Shown here in pieces: positions 1 to 11,700 of a stretch of 64,000 bases of DNA. How positions within the stretch are numbered: position 1 is the stretch's first letter; every line of letters begins with the position of its first letter. Made by a program: the position numbers and the translations under genes. This stretch comes from Mytilinidion resinicola (lineage: Eukaryota; Ascomycota; Dothideomycetes; Mytilinidiales; Mytilinidiaceae), in contig NW_022985437.1 of assembly GCF_010093595.1 (NCBI RefSeq), forward strand, positions 769,380-833,379, given 5' to 3'. A model generated the notes under the pieces. That model saw only the letters and a list, made by a program, of their open reading frames with translations. It made no database searches and was not told the DNA's origin.

Positions 1-220
1 TAGCATTTGAACCCAATCTAGCTATGCAGACTTTGATGTAGCCTCATAGAAGCATCCAGAATTATTAGAACCTACCAAATAGTGTAGTCAAGCTCTCCGC
101 AGCCTCGAGGAACTCTGTGGTGGGAACAGCATTGTCCTTCCCCGACTCGACTGGGACATCGACGAAGCTCTTCTTGAGCGTGTCGAAGAAAGTTCCATTG
201 GGAGGGTAGGCAGCGGCCAT
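1..220 (-). CDS. Glycolipid transfer protein, HET-C2 type (5' part only)
   Basis: Start of a gene running off the left edge. Exon 1 is 220-76 and begins MAAAYPPNGTFFDTLKKSFV, which matches the N-terminus of fungal HET-C2-type glycolipid transfer proteins (GGTFFDTLKKSFVDVP style). A GTAGGT donor sits at 75 and a CATAG acceptor at 23-22, giving a 54-nt intron. Exon 2 starts at 21 and continues the family pattern (TLF then LGS). The family moves glycosphingolipids between membranes; in Podospora the het-c locus also acts in vegetative incompatibility, but that role cannot be transferred here. Only about 55 residues are visible, so the lipid-binding residues are outside the window. The start is the first ATG of the exon. 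Confidence 0.8.
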
Positions 221-544
221 GATTGCTATGCTCAGCTCAATTGTTCAGCTTTGAGGTTCTAAGGGTAAGATTGAGGATTCGTGGAGCTTGGAGGTGACGG
301 GACGAAGCTCCCTTCAAGGTTGGAAAGCGGTGTGCGAGGGGCTGGCAGCGGGGCCGTTTCTGGGCAGGGGCCAGATGCGTCAGCTAGCGGACCATGTGTA
401 AATATAGATACCAGTGAACGTGTGGAGAATACACTGTCATTACTCTATATGAAGTTCCTTCCAACTCCTTGCTAATATAAATGGTATCAAATGCGCTGTG
501 TTCGCTCATGAAAATCAGAAATCACCCCAGAACCCGCTCCATCC

Positions 545-1663
545 TCATGCAAAAAAGCGAATCGCGCGCTTCTTCCCCTTTGGCAATACCAACAGCCCAC
601 TCACGCTCTCTAGTGTTGTCATTTTGTCACCGAATCCCACACTATCACTGAAATCTCCAGCCATTGTGTTTGCGGCGGGCGTCAGGATCGACGCGACCGT
701 GTCCGCAGTTTCTGGTAATATGGCAGCGGTTTTCGCGAGGAGACTGGCGAGAACAGCCTTGAAGCTCTGCTGATCCAGGTCGCAGTTGTTGCCTTTTTCG
801 CAGAAGGGCTCGTAGAGGTTTCCGTTGAGGGTGAAGGTGTCTTTGATGTGCCCCAGGAAGCCATTGACACGATCGACCCACTTGTGGTCGCCGGTCTGAG
901 ACGCCATGACTGCGGAGCCGTACATGACCGTTGCGATGTTGTAACTCCATTCGTTGTGATTGACATCAATGCAACCTGATCCCTTGGAGTCATCCGTTCC
1001 ATCGAAAACCGCGAATGTCTGCACGTCGATCAGACCAACACTGACGAGCCAGTCATACGCCGCGTCGGCAATTTCGGAAGCTGCCTGGTCCTTGTTGTAG
1101 AGGGCGAGGCGGGCAGCTAGCTCGAAGTAACCGGCCGTCGCAATGGTAGACTTGTAGTCGTAGCCGTTTTCGTTAGGGTTGATTTTCCACTTCATGCCCC
1201 CCTTGCAGCGAGTTGTGTCCCACCGGCCTTTCTGCTCATTGTAGACATTCGTTGCGAAATCAACCCACTTCGGTTGTCCAGCAGGCGGGTCGGAAATCTT
1301 ATATTCAGCAGCCGACATGGCGAGGCGTCCCCACCAAGCTTGGTCGTCATTTGCAACACCAACACCTTGCATCATGAAGTCGTTGGCGGAAGTTGCTTGT
1401 GAAAGTATGCCTGCCAAAACAATGTGCTCGTAAGAGGCGTCACCGGTGTTGTGCTGATACGAGACGAGAGCGCTCAAGGAATTTGCGGACTCCCACCAAT
1501 ATGCTGGCGCAGGAAGCAGGCCAGCGGGACACATAGATGCCAATGATCTGGCGAAATCTGCTGAGCCGGTCTTGATGGAGGGGGAACTCGTGGCATCGAG
1601 GGAAAAGGAAGTGGCCTTGCAAGCTAGGGCTGCAAGGACGAGTGTGAGAGATTGGGTCCACAT
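545..1663 (-). CDS. GH76 alpha-1,6-mannanase, DFG5/DCW1 family
   Basis: Secreted or wall-bound family 76 glycoside hydrolase related to yeast Dfg5 and Dcw1, which act on GPI-glycan mannose to link mannoproteins to the cell wall. From the ATG at 1663 it is 372 residues. It opens with a hydrophobic signal peptide (MWTQSLTLVLAALACKA). The paired catalytic aspartates are seen in NDDQAWWG (about residues 106-107), the family signature. The C-terminal part has GYFELAARLA and the cysteine-containing EPFCEKGNNCD stretch. An upstream in-frame ATG at 1732 would add 23 residues before the signal peptide; I prefer 1663 because it puts the hydrophobic segment first. The C-terminus (KGKKRAIRFFA) lacks the usual hydrophobic GPI-attachment tail seen in Dfg5/Dcw1, so this may be a secreted member. 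No introns. Confidence 0.88.
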   Translation of the reverse strand: MWTQSLTLVLAALACKATSFSLDATSSPSIKTGSADFARSLASMCPAGLLPAPAYWWESANSLSALVSYQHNTGDASYEHIVLAGILSQATSANDFMMQGVGVANDDQAWWGRLAMSAAEYKISDPPAGQPKWVDFATNVYNEQKGRWDTTRCKGGMKWKINPNENGYDYKSTIATAGYFELAARLALYNKDQAASEIADAAYDWLVSVGLIDVQTFAVFDGTDDSKGSGCIDVNHNEWSYNIATVMYGSAVMASQTGDHKWVDRVNGFLGHIKDTFTLNGNLYEPFCEKGNNCDLDQQSFKAVLASLLAKTAAILPETADTVASILTPAANTMAGDFSDSVGFGDKMTTLESVSGLLVLPKGKKRAIRFFA

Positions 1664-1851
1664 AATGAGGATGTTGTCGACTAGTGGATAAGAGGACGTA
1701 ATGAACTTCGACAAAAGTACAAGAGAATACAATAGCTGTAATCAAGAGAAGAAGACGAAAACAAAAAGAGCAATAGAGATTAGGATATAAGGGTCTAGGC
1801 TACGTTCCGATTGTTGTGGATCCATGAGCGGAATGCGGTTCCATCGAAACC

Positions 1852-1857
1852 TTTATA
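1852..1857 (-). promoter_or_regulatory. Possible TATA box of the GH76 gene
   Basis: Read on the minus strand this is TATAAA, about 190 nt upstream of the chosen ATG at 1663. Position and sequence fit a TATA element, but no transcript start is known. Confidence 0.35.
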
Positions 1858-3336
1858 GAACCTCAACTTCACCATTGGGGCTGAGAGCTGTTGAGGCCGG
1901 CTCTGTCTAGGCGACAGAATCAATGATATTCTGCACTTACTGGCTTGGAGGGATAGGAAAGTGCAGTGGCCCAAGCCTCATCTGAGTCGTATCCAGATAT
2001 CGTGAGGCCTGATCTGACAACCGCAGCACCAGCCTACATGCGGCGCAGAGAGTATTCAGACCACTAGAAGACTAGAAAGAGATATCAAGATCGTCTGTCC
2101 GAGGCAGTGATCGTTCGAACTAATCAAACAAGCATGATAGTCCTCTTCTGCTAGTAAGGGATGGGGCAGCTGGTAGCCTATCAGAAGCTTAGAGCCCGAA
2201 GGACCCATGTGATGAAGAAAGGATACAGTGCTGTGTATGGATAGAATTAAGCACGATGTGCGAGATACCACATGTTCGGGCCGTGTTAGAGCGTGGTGGT
2301 GGCAGGGCTGATGCTAAAATAGGATCTTAGGGCGTCCTATCTCAGTAGTCCGTCATTCGGAGACTTACCGGCGTGAAATCTCGCCGTACGCCGTATGAGA
2401 ATAGACGAGGAGGATTGCAGCGAGGGATGTAGTAGACGGGAGCTTTCGGAAAAGAGGCGCGGTGATGTGGCCGTGCTGCTAGCGTGGAGGCTGGATAGAT
2501 GGCGAGCGTGGAGCCAATGGGACGAAAGAACAGCCTTGCATAGCCCTATAAGGCCAGTACTACGCCGACCAACTATTGGACGGACGCCAGATAAAGGCAA
2601 GTAAGATATGTGCGTTGCTAAGATTTAGGCGTCCTGCCGTTGTTGCGGCGCTCACCCACGGCTCCCCACGCTTGATCAAGTCGCCGCTCGATAACGAAGC
2701 ACTGCCCGACTTCAGGAATCCGCTATACGTCTGCGTTGTAAGACCTGGGCGGCTTGTCTTTCCGCCCCATATACCTGCATGCTCCTCGGATGGAAGAAAG
2801 GTAGGAAGCTGACGTCTCTTGAAACTGAAGAAAAGAGACGCATGAAGAGGAAACGAAGAGGTAACCATTGTAATAGACAAAGATGTTCTGCTTTTTTTCG
2901 TCTTGCCTTTGTGTTACGCTAAAGACGTATTGGTCTTCGTCCTCGACGGTCTCTATCAAGGAGCTTCATACCGGCCCCGAGTGGTCTCTGCTGAAAATAG
3001 GTAGGTGTGAGTTGACGAAGAGAGTGACAGAAGGCTTTCATGGCTGGACAAGTCTAGCTCATTAACTCTTTACTAACTCAAGCCATCACACCGCCCATCC
3101 CAACGGCTCAAAAGGGTATGAACACCTCCAAACTGACGCTGTCAAAACTTCCCACTCCGGCAGGTCGCGAAGTGGGGTCGAGAATTTGAAGCCCCGCACT
3201 GGTCACAACTCACTAGCACAGCTAACTACTCAGTTGCCGTCACGTCGCGCAGTTCCCTGCAAAAGCACGCCAGAATGGATAGATAGCAAGAGCTCTCCGC
3301 TGCTCCAGCCGGGCTTCTCTCCGCCGAGTACCGAGA
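1858..3336. other. Intergenic, no gene seen
   Basis: Short open frames occur on both strands but none has codon pattern, splice-linked exons or family resemblance. It presumably holds the divergent promoters of the GH76 gene and the tartrate dehydrogenase-like gene. Confidence 0.6.
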
Positions 3337-3344
3337 TATATAAA
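3337..3344 (+). promoter_or_regulatory. Possible TATA box of the tartrate dehydrogenase-like gene
   Basis: TATATAAA lies about 130 nt before the ATG at 3476, a plausible core promoter distance for a filamentous fungus. Confidence 0.4.
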
Positions 3345-3475
3345 CCCGTTCGTCGACCACTGATTGCTGATCGAACGGCCAATTTCGGCATTGAGACACC
3401 ACCACCTGATAATATACTCACTCATCCGCTCCTGTGAAACAGCTGTTTGCGTCTCAAAGACTATTTTTGGCCGTC

Positions 3476-4679
3476 ATGTCTCCCTCCACAATCCGCACCA
3501 AGTCCCGCGTTTTCAAGATCGTTACTATACCCGGAGACGGCATCGGCGTCGACATCACAGAAGCCGCAGTTGCGGTCCTCCAGAAGCTCGCCGTAGTATC
3601 CGGGACCTTCGAGTTTGAGTTTACTGAAAAGGACTGGAGCAGCAAGAAATATCAGGAAAGAGGCTACTACATGCCGGAGGATGGATTAGATCAGCTGAAG
3701 AAGTTCGATGCCATTTATTTTGGAGCTGTTGGGTGGCCTGGTAAGTAAACGGCCCACCTTTGTTGCTATTTGTAGACATATTGAGGGGGAAACATGTGTA
3801 CTATGTCAAGTACGAATTGCTGATTTGGGCCCGCGAACAGATGTCCCAGATCATATTTCCCTCTGGGGCCTCATCCTTCCTATCCGAAATGCCCTCGGCC
3901 AATACGTGAACGTCCGTCCAACTCGCGTCCTGCGAGGCATAACATCGCCATTGAAGGACTGTGGTCCTGGCGACCTCGACTGGGTTATCGTCAGAGAAAA
4001 CTCTGAGGGCGAATACGCTGGTCATGGCGGAACAACGCACGGCGCCTTTTCCCACGCTGTAGCTACCGAAGTCTCTATCTTCACACGCGTGGGCATCGAG
4101 AGGATATTCCGCTTCGCCTTCGAGACTGCCAGGTCGCGCCCCAGAAAGAAGCTGACCATGGTGACGAAGAGCAATGCGCAAAGACACGGCATGGTGCTTT
4201 GGGACAAGATCTTCACCGAAATAACCAAGGAGTATCCAGATGTTGAGACAGACAAGATGCTTGTCGACGCGATGACCGTGAGGATGACCTTGCATCCCAA
4301 AACGCTTGACACAATTGTCGCGACCAATTTGCATGCAGACATCCTCTCTGATCTTGCGGCTGCACTGTCTGGTAGCATTGGTATTGCGCCCTCGAGCAAC
4401 CTAGATCCCATGAGGGAGTTCCCAAGTATGTTCGAGCCAATTCACGGCTCAGCGCCCGATATCGCGGGGAAGGGTATCGCGAACCCAATTGGCGCATTTT
4501 GGAGTGCGGCAGAGATGGTAAGATGGCTGGGATTCACCGAAGCTGCAGACGGGTTAATGGCAGCCATTGAGAATGTGACAGAGGCTGGAATCAAGACAAA
4601 AGATCTGGCAGGGGCGAGCGACACACAAACTGTAACAGAGGCCGTATGCAAGGAGATTGAGAAGGTTTTGCAGAAGTAG
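3476..4679 (+). CDS. Tartrate/3-isopropylmalate dehydrogenase-family enzyme
   Basis: NAD-dependent beta-decarboxylating dehydrogenase, 367 residues. Exons are 3476-3740 and 3841-4679, with a GTAAGT donor and ACAG acceptor; the split codon reads GAT. Visible motifs are KIVTIPGDGIG at the N-terminus (nucleotide/substrate loop), NVRPTRVLRG, VIVRENSEGEYAGHGG, the catalytic Lys/Asp region around TDKMLVDAMTVRM, NLHADILSDL and [20 protein letters not shown]. The WGLILPIR segment and overall pattern resemble bacterial TtuC-type tartrate dehydrogenases (also D-malate dehydrogenase) more than LEU2. Those enzymes oxidise tartrate or D-malate. An upstream in-frame ATG at 3434 would add 14 residues and could make a weak targeting peptide; 3476 fits the family start better. 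The 3' end overlaps the converging IMP2 reading frame by 89 nt. Tartrate, D-malate and isopropylmalate activity cannot be separated by eye. Confidence 0.87.
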
Positions 4680-5349
4680 AACTCGGTGTATATAGAATCG
4701 GCGTAGCACTCACAAGGCCTTCTAAATCTTCATAGTCTTTTGGCAAACGTGAAGTCCCGGGTATAACCCTCGTGTCTCCCTTCTGAAGCTTCTTCATCGG
4801 AATGTCCTCTGGGAAGATGAGATTCCTCATGATATACAGAGCTTTCCCATCTACCATAGCTTTCGAGATTGGCCCAAAGTCGTTGCTATCCTGGCTTGCC
4901 GTCCAATTGTCGCCCTCCACCCAAATGTGATTATGCGGCACCACGATCTTGACACTTCCATCTGGACATTTCACAGCCCCATCATACATCCCACTGCCTC
5001 CGATGTAGTTCTTGCGTGGACCATATCCCCCGTATCCTCCTTCGGTCGCTGTAGCTCTGTCCCGGGGTATCACAGTATCGCCTTCTAAAGCTATAATCCT
5101 CTTGATGGATATTTCTTCCGGGTTATGTGGCTTCCAAAAGGTCACAACATCGCCTCGCTTTAGGTTTTGTCGAGGCAAGCCGCGCCAGAGCAAGACGCGG
5201 TCGTGAATGCCTGCGCTTCTTGACTTCGGAGAGAGAGTAGGCGCCATGCTGGGACCTTTGACGGCGGTAGTGCTGAGAACGTTGTCTGTGAATAGATAGA
5301 AGACTGAGACGCCGACGAACATCCGGTAGGCCGTCTTGTAGTATGACAT
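4591..5349 (-). CDS. IMP2: Mitochondrial inner membrane protease subunit 2
   Basis: Signal-peptidase-like serine protease of the inner mitochondrial membrane that trims intermembrane-space sorting signals. The uninterrupted frame is 252 residues. An N-terminal membrane segment (about residues 10-27) precedes the catalytic serine box GPSMAPTL (Ser near 34). The catalytic lysine is in SIKRIIALEGD (near 84-86). The box HIWVEGDNWTASQDSNDFGPIS follows, which favours Imp2 over Imp1. The last about 40 residues look unrelated to the family and overlap the 3' end of the opposite-strand dehydrogenase. A good donor (GTGAGT, starting 4713) and acceptor (TTACAG, ending 4630) would remove 84 nt in frame and shorten the tail, so the C-terminus is uncertain. 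Confidence 0.9.
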   Translation of the reverse strand: MSYYKTAYRMFVGVSVFYLFTDNVLSTTAVKGPSMAPTLSPKSRSAGIHDRVLLWRGLPRQNLKRGDVVTFWKPHNPEEISIKRIIALEGDTVIPRDRATATEGGYGGYGPRKNYIGGSGMYDGAVKCPDGSVKIVVPHNHIWVEGDNWTASQDSNDFGPISKAMVDGKALYIMRNLIFPEDIPMKKLQKGDTRVIPGTSRLPKDYEDLEGLVSATPILYTPSSTSAKPSQSPCIRPLLQFVCRSPLPDLLS

Positions 5350-6083
5350 GTTGACGTGAAACAGCCGTGGTAGCTGTCAATTCGTGAATTGGATTCGAGA
5401 TGCTTTGCGAGCTCCAAGCTTCGTTCAATCGTTCAAGAGCCTGTTCTTTCGCCTCGTGCGGTAGCGTACATAGCCCCTGCAAATCACCGTACGAGCGCGC
5501 ACGGCCTCTACTCTGGTTCTGTTCTATTGACGCAGCGTACGAGTAGCTCAATATCACGACGATATCACGATAGACACCGTACGTCGATTTCCGTTGTTGC
5601 AGTGCCAAGCCCTCATACAAATTTGGGTTGTACGCTGGCCAAAGTGAAATTCTGCACTCCCCCTCAATTTCAGGATACAATCCGCACAATATGCTTACCT
5701 CAGCATAAGAAGTCCACCACCCTCCCCTTATTATAACTAACCTTTATATAATACTTGCCATATAATATTAATTAGCAGTCTTCTTTCTGCTCCAGCCCTG
5801 AAAAGGACATAACTTTTTTTAAATATACCACTTTCAACTTTGGGCTTGTACTATCAACAGAACATGCAGCGTACAAGATGGCCTCAATTATGATTACAAA
5901 GCAACGTGAATCTACGGAATATAGGGCTTGGCAATTGCCCCATCATACGGCTGCTTGGCGTTGATGTACGCACTGATGTACGCAATGTTCTCTTATCCCA
6001 AAACTAAACACACCAAATTCTATTTACGCTTTTGAAGTTGAGCATACTATATATATTTATATTTTGGTACGCAGCATACAAAT
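5350..6083. other. Intergenic, AT-rich toward the tRNA
   Basis: Upstream of IMP2 on the minus strand and of tRNA-Cys on the plus strand. The part from 5700 is strongly AT-rich with no coding frame that I can support. Confidence 0.6.
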
Positions 6084-6171
6084 GGGCGTATAACTCAGCG
6101 GTAGAGTGTAAGATTGCAGTTTACTAGTAATTACTATCTTAGCGTCCTCGGTTCGATCCCGAGTACGCCCT
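6084..6171 (+). tRNA. tRNA-Cys(GCA) with a 16-nt intron
   Basis: Complete cloverleaf. The acceptor stem GGGCGTA (6084-6090) pairs with TACGCCC (6164-6170), and the D arm holds CAGCGGTAGAG. The anticodon stem TAAGA (6109-6113) pairs with TCTTA (6137-6141), anticodon GCA is 6116-6118, and the T loop TTCGATC is inside a CTCGG/CCGAG stem. A 16-nt intron (6120-6135) sits one base 3' of the anticodon, the canonical place. The discriminator base at 6171 is T, as expected for tRNA-Cys. Confidence 0.95.
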
Positions 6172-6186
6172 AAAAAATTTGCTTTA

Positions 6187-6194
6187 TTTTTTTT
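6187..6194 (+). terminator. Pol III oligo-T terminator of tRNA-Cys
   Basis: A run of eight T begins 15 nt after the tRNA 3' end; a shorter TTT run comes first. Confidence 0.6.
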
Positions 6195-6600
6195 AAATCC
6201 CTTACGCATCCTTATAGGGAGATGCTACCGTACGAGGCAGCTCCAAGGGTCTCGGAATTTCCCCTTATGTAATCGGGAAATCACCTGACTCTTTCTTCAG
6301 TTTATCTGATAACTACTTGTCCTCGTTTAGACAGCTAGAGTAACCTTTTTATTTCCAAAATATTGGGAAATGGTAGCGGAAAGTAGTATGGTTCCAGAAA
6401 TCGTGGAGAGACCATTCCTTTTAGCATCGTCAACAAAGCACACAGGATATCACAAAAAGGAGTTTCTAAAAAGTACTATCACATTGCAGGGTGTATAATA
6501 CAGCATCTACAGGAGCCTACATATGCACATCGCACCTGGTCTCATTCCCGTTGGTACGACCCAATGAAAATGCAAAGAATCGCACTCTAAAAAGACAAAT
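6195..6600. other. Intergenic, no gene seen
   Basis: AT-rich spacer between tRNA-Cys and the 3' end of IDH2. It would hold the IDH2 3' UTR and polyadenylation signal; I see no further gene. Confidence 0.6.
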
Positions 6601-8109
6601 CTACTTCATAGCCTTAACCACTGCTTCGGCGTATTCATGTGTTTTAGCCTTGCCGCCAAGGTCTCCAGTGATGGTCTACTTGTGGGTTAGATTCATGTTT
6701 TCCAAAGTGATGATGGAAGTTCACATACCTTGCCTTCTGCTAGGACCTTGAAGATAGCAGTCTGGATTTTGTCTGCATACTGGTTGAGGCCCATGTGTTG
6801 CAACATCATGATACTACTTAGCAGCAGAGCGGTTGGGTTGGCAAGGCCCTTTCCAGCGATATCCGGTGCGGAACCGTGCACGGCTTCGAAGATGGAGCAT
6901 TCGTCGCCGATGTTACCAGAGGGGGTCAGACCAAGACCACCGATCAGACCAGCACACAGATCGGACAGAATATCTCCGTACAGGTTGGGCATGACGAGAA
7001 CTTTATCGTTGTAAGGGGTGGGATCCGTGACCATCTTCAGGCAGGTGTTATCCAGGAGCTCAGCGTCGAATTCGATCTTGGGGTAGTCCTTGGCCAGATC
7101 ACGGGCGGTGCTGAGGAAAAGACCATCGGACATTTTCATGATGGTGGCCTTGTGGACAGCTCGCACCTTCTTTCGGCCAACATCTTCAGCATACTGGAAC
7201 GCGAACTTGAGAACGCGCTCGGAGGCGTCCTTGGTGATGAGCTTGATGCTCTGTACGACACCATCCACAACAACGTGCTCGATGCCGGAGTATTCTCCCT
7301 CTGTGTTCTCTCGGATCAACACGGTATCCACGCCATCGTATGGTGTCTTGTATCCAGCGATTGACTTGCAGGGACGGACGTTGGCGAAGAGGTTGAATGT
7401 TCGTCGCAGGGTGAGATTCAGAGAGACATGGCCCTTGCCGATGGGGGTCTGTGAGGTGTCAGCGAAGCCACGGAAGAGATGGCAGGGCCATTAATACCGC
7501 TAGAGGTCCTTTTAGAGCTACGTAGTTCTTCGTGACACTCTCAATGGCCTCGTCTGGGATCACGGTCTTTCCGTCCTTGAGAGTTGGTGTGACGTCCACT
7601 GATTCCCACTTGATAGGCACCTTCGACCATTAGCTGCTGTGTGAACTTTCGCGTGTTGAATTTGTCCTTACTCCTGCGGCAGAAAAGATATCCTTTACTG
7701 ATTGTGAGATCTCAGGCCCAATTCCGTCTCCCTCGATAAGCGTCACGGTGAATTTGCCCTGTATATCCATAGCCTTGTCAGTCATGGTTTGGGCCAGCAA
7801 CATATTATCGTCGCAATCCGCCCGAGAGTGTTCGCCTGGTTTGGCTTACGTCGTTGCCTTTGGTGCCCTTGAACTTTGCGACTTTGTCTTCCGCGGCGAC
7901 AGCGTAGAATCGCGATTGGGACTACAATTGAACATATAGTCAGAAACAGTTCAATTTGAATGGAAGCATATGGCAGCGGAAGCTCAATGCCGGTCGCTGA
8001 AGTCCGCAGGACTAACCTGTGGAAGTGCCGGTATCCATCGCTGGGTGGCTGGGCTGGCGCGACGTAGGCATTGCCTCGCGGGCGCAGCAAAAGAACGGCA
8101 GGCCAACAT
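6601..8109 (-). CDS. IDH2: Mitochondrial NAD-isocitrate dehydrogenase, subunit 2
   Basis: TCA-cycle enzyme subunit converting isocitrate to 2-oxoglutarate in the mitochondrial matrix, 389 residues. Six exons: 8109-8017, 7921-7850, 7758-7672, 7620-7498, 7448-6729 and 6675-6601, all phase 0 with GT-AG borders. Exon 1 ([17 protein letters not shown]...) is a typical Arg/Ser/Ala-rich targeting peptide. Then come [85 protein letters not shown] and a short last exon ending in [18 protein letters not shown] and the phase 0 chain identify the catalytic Idh2-type subunit rather than Idh1. It is transcribed away from SEC5 with a 617-bp shared spacer. It belongs to the same superfamily as the dehydrogenase at 3476-4679, but the sequences are clearly distinct. 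Confidence 0.95.
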
Positions 8110-8726
8110 GTCGAAGACGATACCAGCAGAGGGTAGAAGAAGTGCAGCAATGCGAGGTTGCTGCAGCGAGAATTGGGGGCGGCGAGAGGAGTGGGGAGAA
8201 GATGTGAAGCACTCGTAAAAGCAAAGCTCTGTAGATCGACGGCGCCAAGGCCTAACGACGATTTAATCGCGACGTGGGTCCATGCCCTGTTGCTGCATGC
8301 ATTCAACCAGGAGGTTTGGCATTACGTCCTTGGTGAAGAACATGTGAACTATTTGTTAGTATACACATGGAAACAAATTCCTCAATCGTTGGCTTTATGT
8401 TTGATTGTGAATATCAAGAATCTATATGTACACTTGCCTAGTCCCGCTAGAGGTCCTCTAGTAGGTACAAAGGGTACGTTATGAAAGAATATGAAACGAC
8501 AATTTCGACAAGACTCATTGCTTCGGGGGTACCTCAGATGGTGCTAGACTACCACTTTATGTTCACCGGAGCCTGTGAAGGGAGGCTAGATTGAAGCTGG
8601 CCTGCTGGGTAGGTATTTATTCAATGCCGAGACATGAGTGGCTGGTCCTCTCCAACATCGTGACTTTAGACCTTCGACACCAGCCACGACATCACCCACC
8701 ATTCAAGACGACTACCAGTTTGCAAC
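8110..8726. other. Divergent promoter region IDH2/SEC5
   Basis: The spacer between two start codons facing outward. No TATA box is obvious. Small overlapping frames here do not look coding. Confidence 0.6.
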
Positions 8727-11700
8727 ATGGCGGCTACCGAGGCCAAGCTGCAGAACTACTACAACATCTCGACCCTCTACCCCTCAGAATGGCCGGCGGA
8801 GAAGGACGTGAGCTCCGATGAAGATGAAGACGTGCCCAAGACGTCCACCATTAACCCCGTCCGCCGGTCAAAGTCGCGGTACTCTGTGCTGGAACGCAGT
8901 GGAAGCTATAGGAGAAGTCTGCCAGGGGCGGAAAAGACGCGCGATGGGCTGGAGAACCTCGTGCAGAAAGATGAATCCGATCCCCTCGGCGCATTCCCGA
9001 GCGTGGTGCAGGTCCTCCGCCAGCGGGGGCTGCCGGTGGAGGATGATACCAAGATGAGTATGTGGAAAATACCGAGTCCATTCGAAAGAAAGCAATCTAA
9101 TGGTTGCAGGAAACCGCTTCCTCCTGTCTTCCACCACCTTTTCCCCCGCCCTCTTTCTCTCACAGGTACACAACGACGATTCCACCGATCAACTGCTGCG
9201 AGGCCTTGACTTCCTATCCCGATCCATTGAAAAGAAATCAGCATCCCTCAAAGTGCTTGTTGAGTCGAATTTCGAGCGCTTTGTGCGCGCCAAAGCCACC
9301 ATTGACAATGTATATAACGAGATGCAGGAGCAAGGTGCTGCAGAGCCCGAGTCTCCACAACGACCACACTCTCGCCATGCTAGCAAGTCGGCCAATCATG
9401 GCAGGAGCACCAGTGGCCCTCTGAGCCCCAACTTAGGTTCCAACAAACCACTACCGAGTGATAAGAAGAAGAACGCGCTGGTGAAAGAAAGTGAATATGG
9501 TGTGGCAGGCATCAAGGCGCCCTTGCTAGAAGTGGCAGTGAAAGCCGAGGAAGTTTGGGGACCTGCGCTTGGTGGAAGGGATAAAGAAGAGACTCTGAAA
9601 GCCATTTTAACTTCCATGGAGAGGAATCGCGCCCTCTTCGAGATTGGAGCTTCACTGCAGGATGCAGTGAAGCGCAAGGACCATGAAACCATCGTCGAGG
9701 ACTATACACGAGCACGAAAATATGCAGAGGATGCAAGATCTATGGTCGAAAGCGCTAATTACCGTCGGACACCTCTTACAGACGACCAAGTTCACCAGAT
9801 CATCATCACCGCTCGCATGTGGGCAGATGTTGATGGCCAAGTCGAGTCATTCAAGCGTGATGCATGGCGCACCCTGACTGGCATGCACTTTAACAAGCAG
9901 CAAGCAATGGCGGAAGACAAGCCCGAAGCATACATGGAGCTCATATCCATTATGCTAGAATTGGGCGTAGAAGAAAACCCCATATGGTTCTGGCTTCTCA
10001 GCAGATACGATTTCCTCAAAAACAAGATCGCAGCGACCTGCGAACGGTCAAAAGTTGAAATTGAGATTCTACGTCGTCATCTTGGCAATGGCGAGAAGCC
10101 TACTTTGAGCATGCTCGCTTTGCAGCTTCGCTCCGTTGCCTCGCAAGGCCGATCAGGAGACTTCGGGAAGATGGACTCGGCCAAGGTCTTGGAATTCTGG
10201 GAGCATGTACTCGGCTCTATGAATACCCTTCTCTCTACACAGGGTGGAGTCCTTGGTGAGGTGGTTGAGTATTGGGATACTGCGAGGTCTTTCATCGACG
10301 GCAAAGCACAAAAGAACCTACCGATCGGAATAGACGGTGGCAGCCGCCAGCATCACCGCCTCTCCACAGACGGTGTTCGCGAACTGGAGAAAGGCGTCAT
10401 CGAGCTTATCAACGTGATCCGCGAGCATATTTTCTCATTCTTCTCCGACCCTCCCATCGAAGACATATCTTTACTATTTTCCCCACTGCCCACGACCCCT
10501 CTCACTCCGAAGACACCAATGTCTGCCGCTCTATCTCCTCTCAGTGACACTCGATTCCGCTTCGACCCCAACAGCGCCCCCCCACCATCTCCTTCGCGGG
10601 GCGAATCCTGGGAGAAGTATGCCTTTTGGCCGCCCTACTCTAACGCCCTCAGCGGCGTCCACTATCTCGCCAAGATCCTCGTTCTCATCGGTGCCGCTGC
10701 GAGCGAAATGGCATCGCTTAGACTGCCCGAGCGTAGTGAAACAGGAATGCGCATGACCGAGTTGCTCAAATCTCTCGTTGGAGGTGTGCGGGAACGTTGC
10801 GTGTCAGCTGTTTGTGTTGCCTGGGACCTCGACGCCGGCAAAGTCAAGGTTCTAGAGGACTGGACACGCTCGTCAGGACGGCGGGACTCTACCAATTTGC
10901 CTTCGAGGTTTATGGCGCTACAAAACGCACTCCTAGGCAATATGCAGAAGATTCTATATGTCAGCGATGCGATGAGCAAGCCTGGCTCCACGGACGTCGT
11001 GGTGCCGCCGTCTGCCAAGCTGTTGCAGATGGTGCGAAGTCAGTTCGTCACGAGCTTGTACAAAGCACTGTCTGGAATGGTTGAGAATGCTGAGACAGGG
11101 AGGGTGTTGGTTGATGATGACTGGGATAATGTGGCGGACGAGCTCACGGTACCAGCACAGAAAGCGGTTGAGGACTCGAGCTTAAGTGGTATTGATGCCA
11201 GTAACCAGGTATGTCATTTCACTCTTATACCTCATGTGCCCCTTCTTATCAGAATCGCATCCATTTCCAACAAGGCCTACTTCCGCTGTACTTCATGTAC
11301 GCCCAGTATACCACATCATATATGCCCCCATTTTTCAACCTATAAAATTTTTACTAACGAACGAAACTCAGTCCATCCGTCTCCTCCTAACCCTCTCAAC
11401 CCTCTCACACCTCAGCACCGACCAAATCCCCCACCTGATTTCCATCTTCGAATCGACCTTCTCCGTCGCCCTCACCGACGAAACGACCGCCATCCGCGAC
11501 TCTCTTGCCAAAATCGACGCCCACCTATTCAAATCCTACACCAAGCCCATCGCCGACCGCCTCGCCGCCACCATCACCACCGGCATCCAATCCCCCAGCT
11601 GGGCGCCCACAGTGCCCCGCGGTACCGACCGCAACCCCTCTCCTTACGTCTACGAAATCCTCCTCGACCTCGTCATCGTGCACACCGAGGTCTCCACCAC

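Noticed and set aside
9104..9424. Frames within SEC5, both strands
   Set aside because: Shadow frames of a well supported gene.
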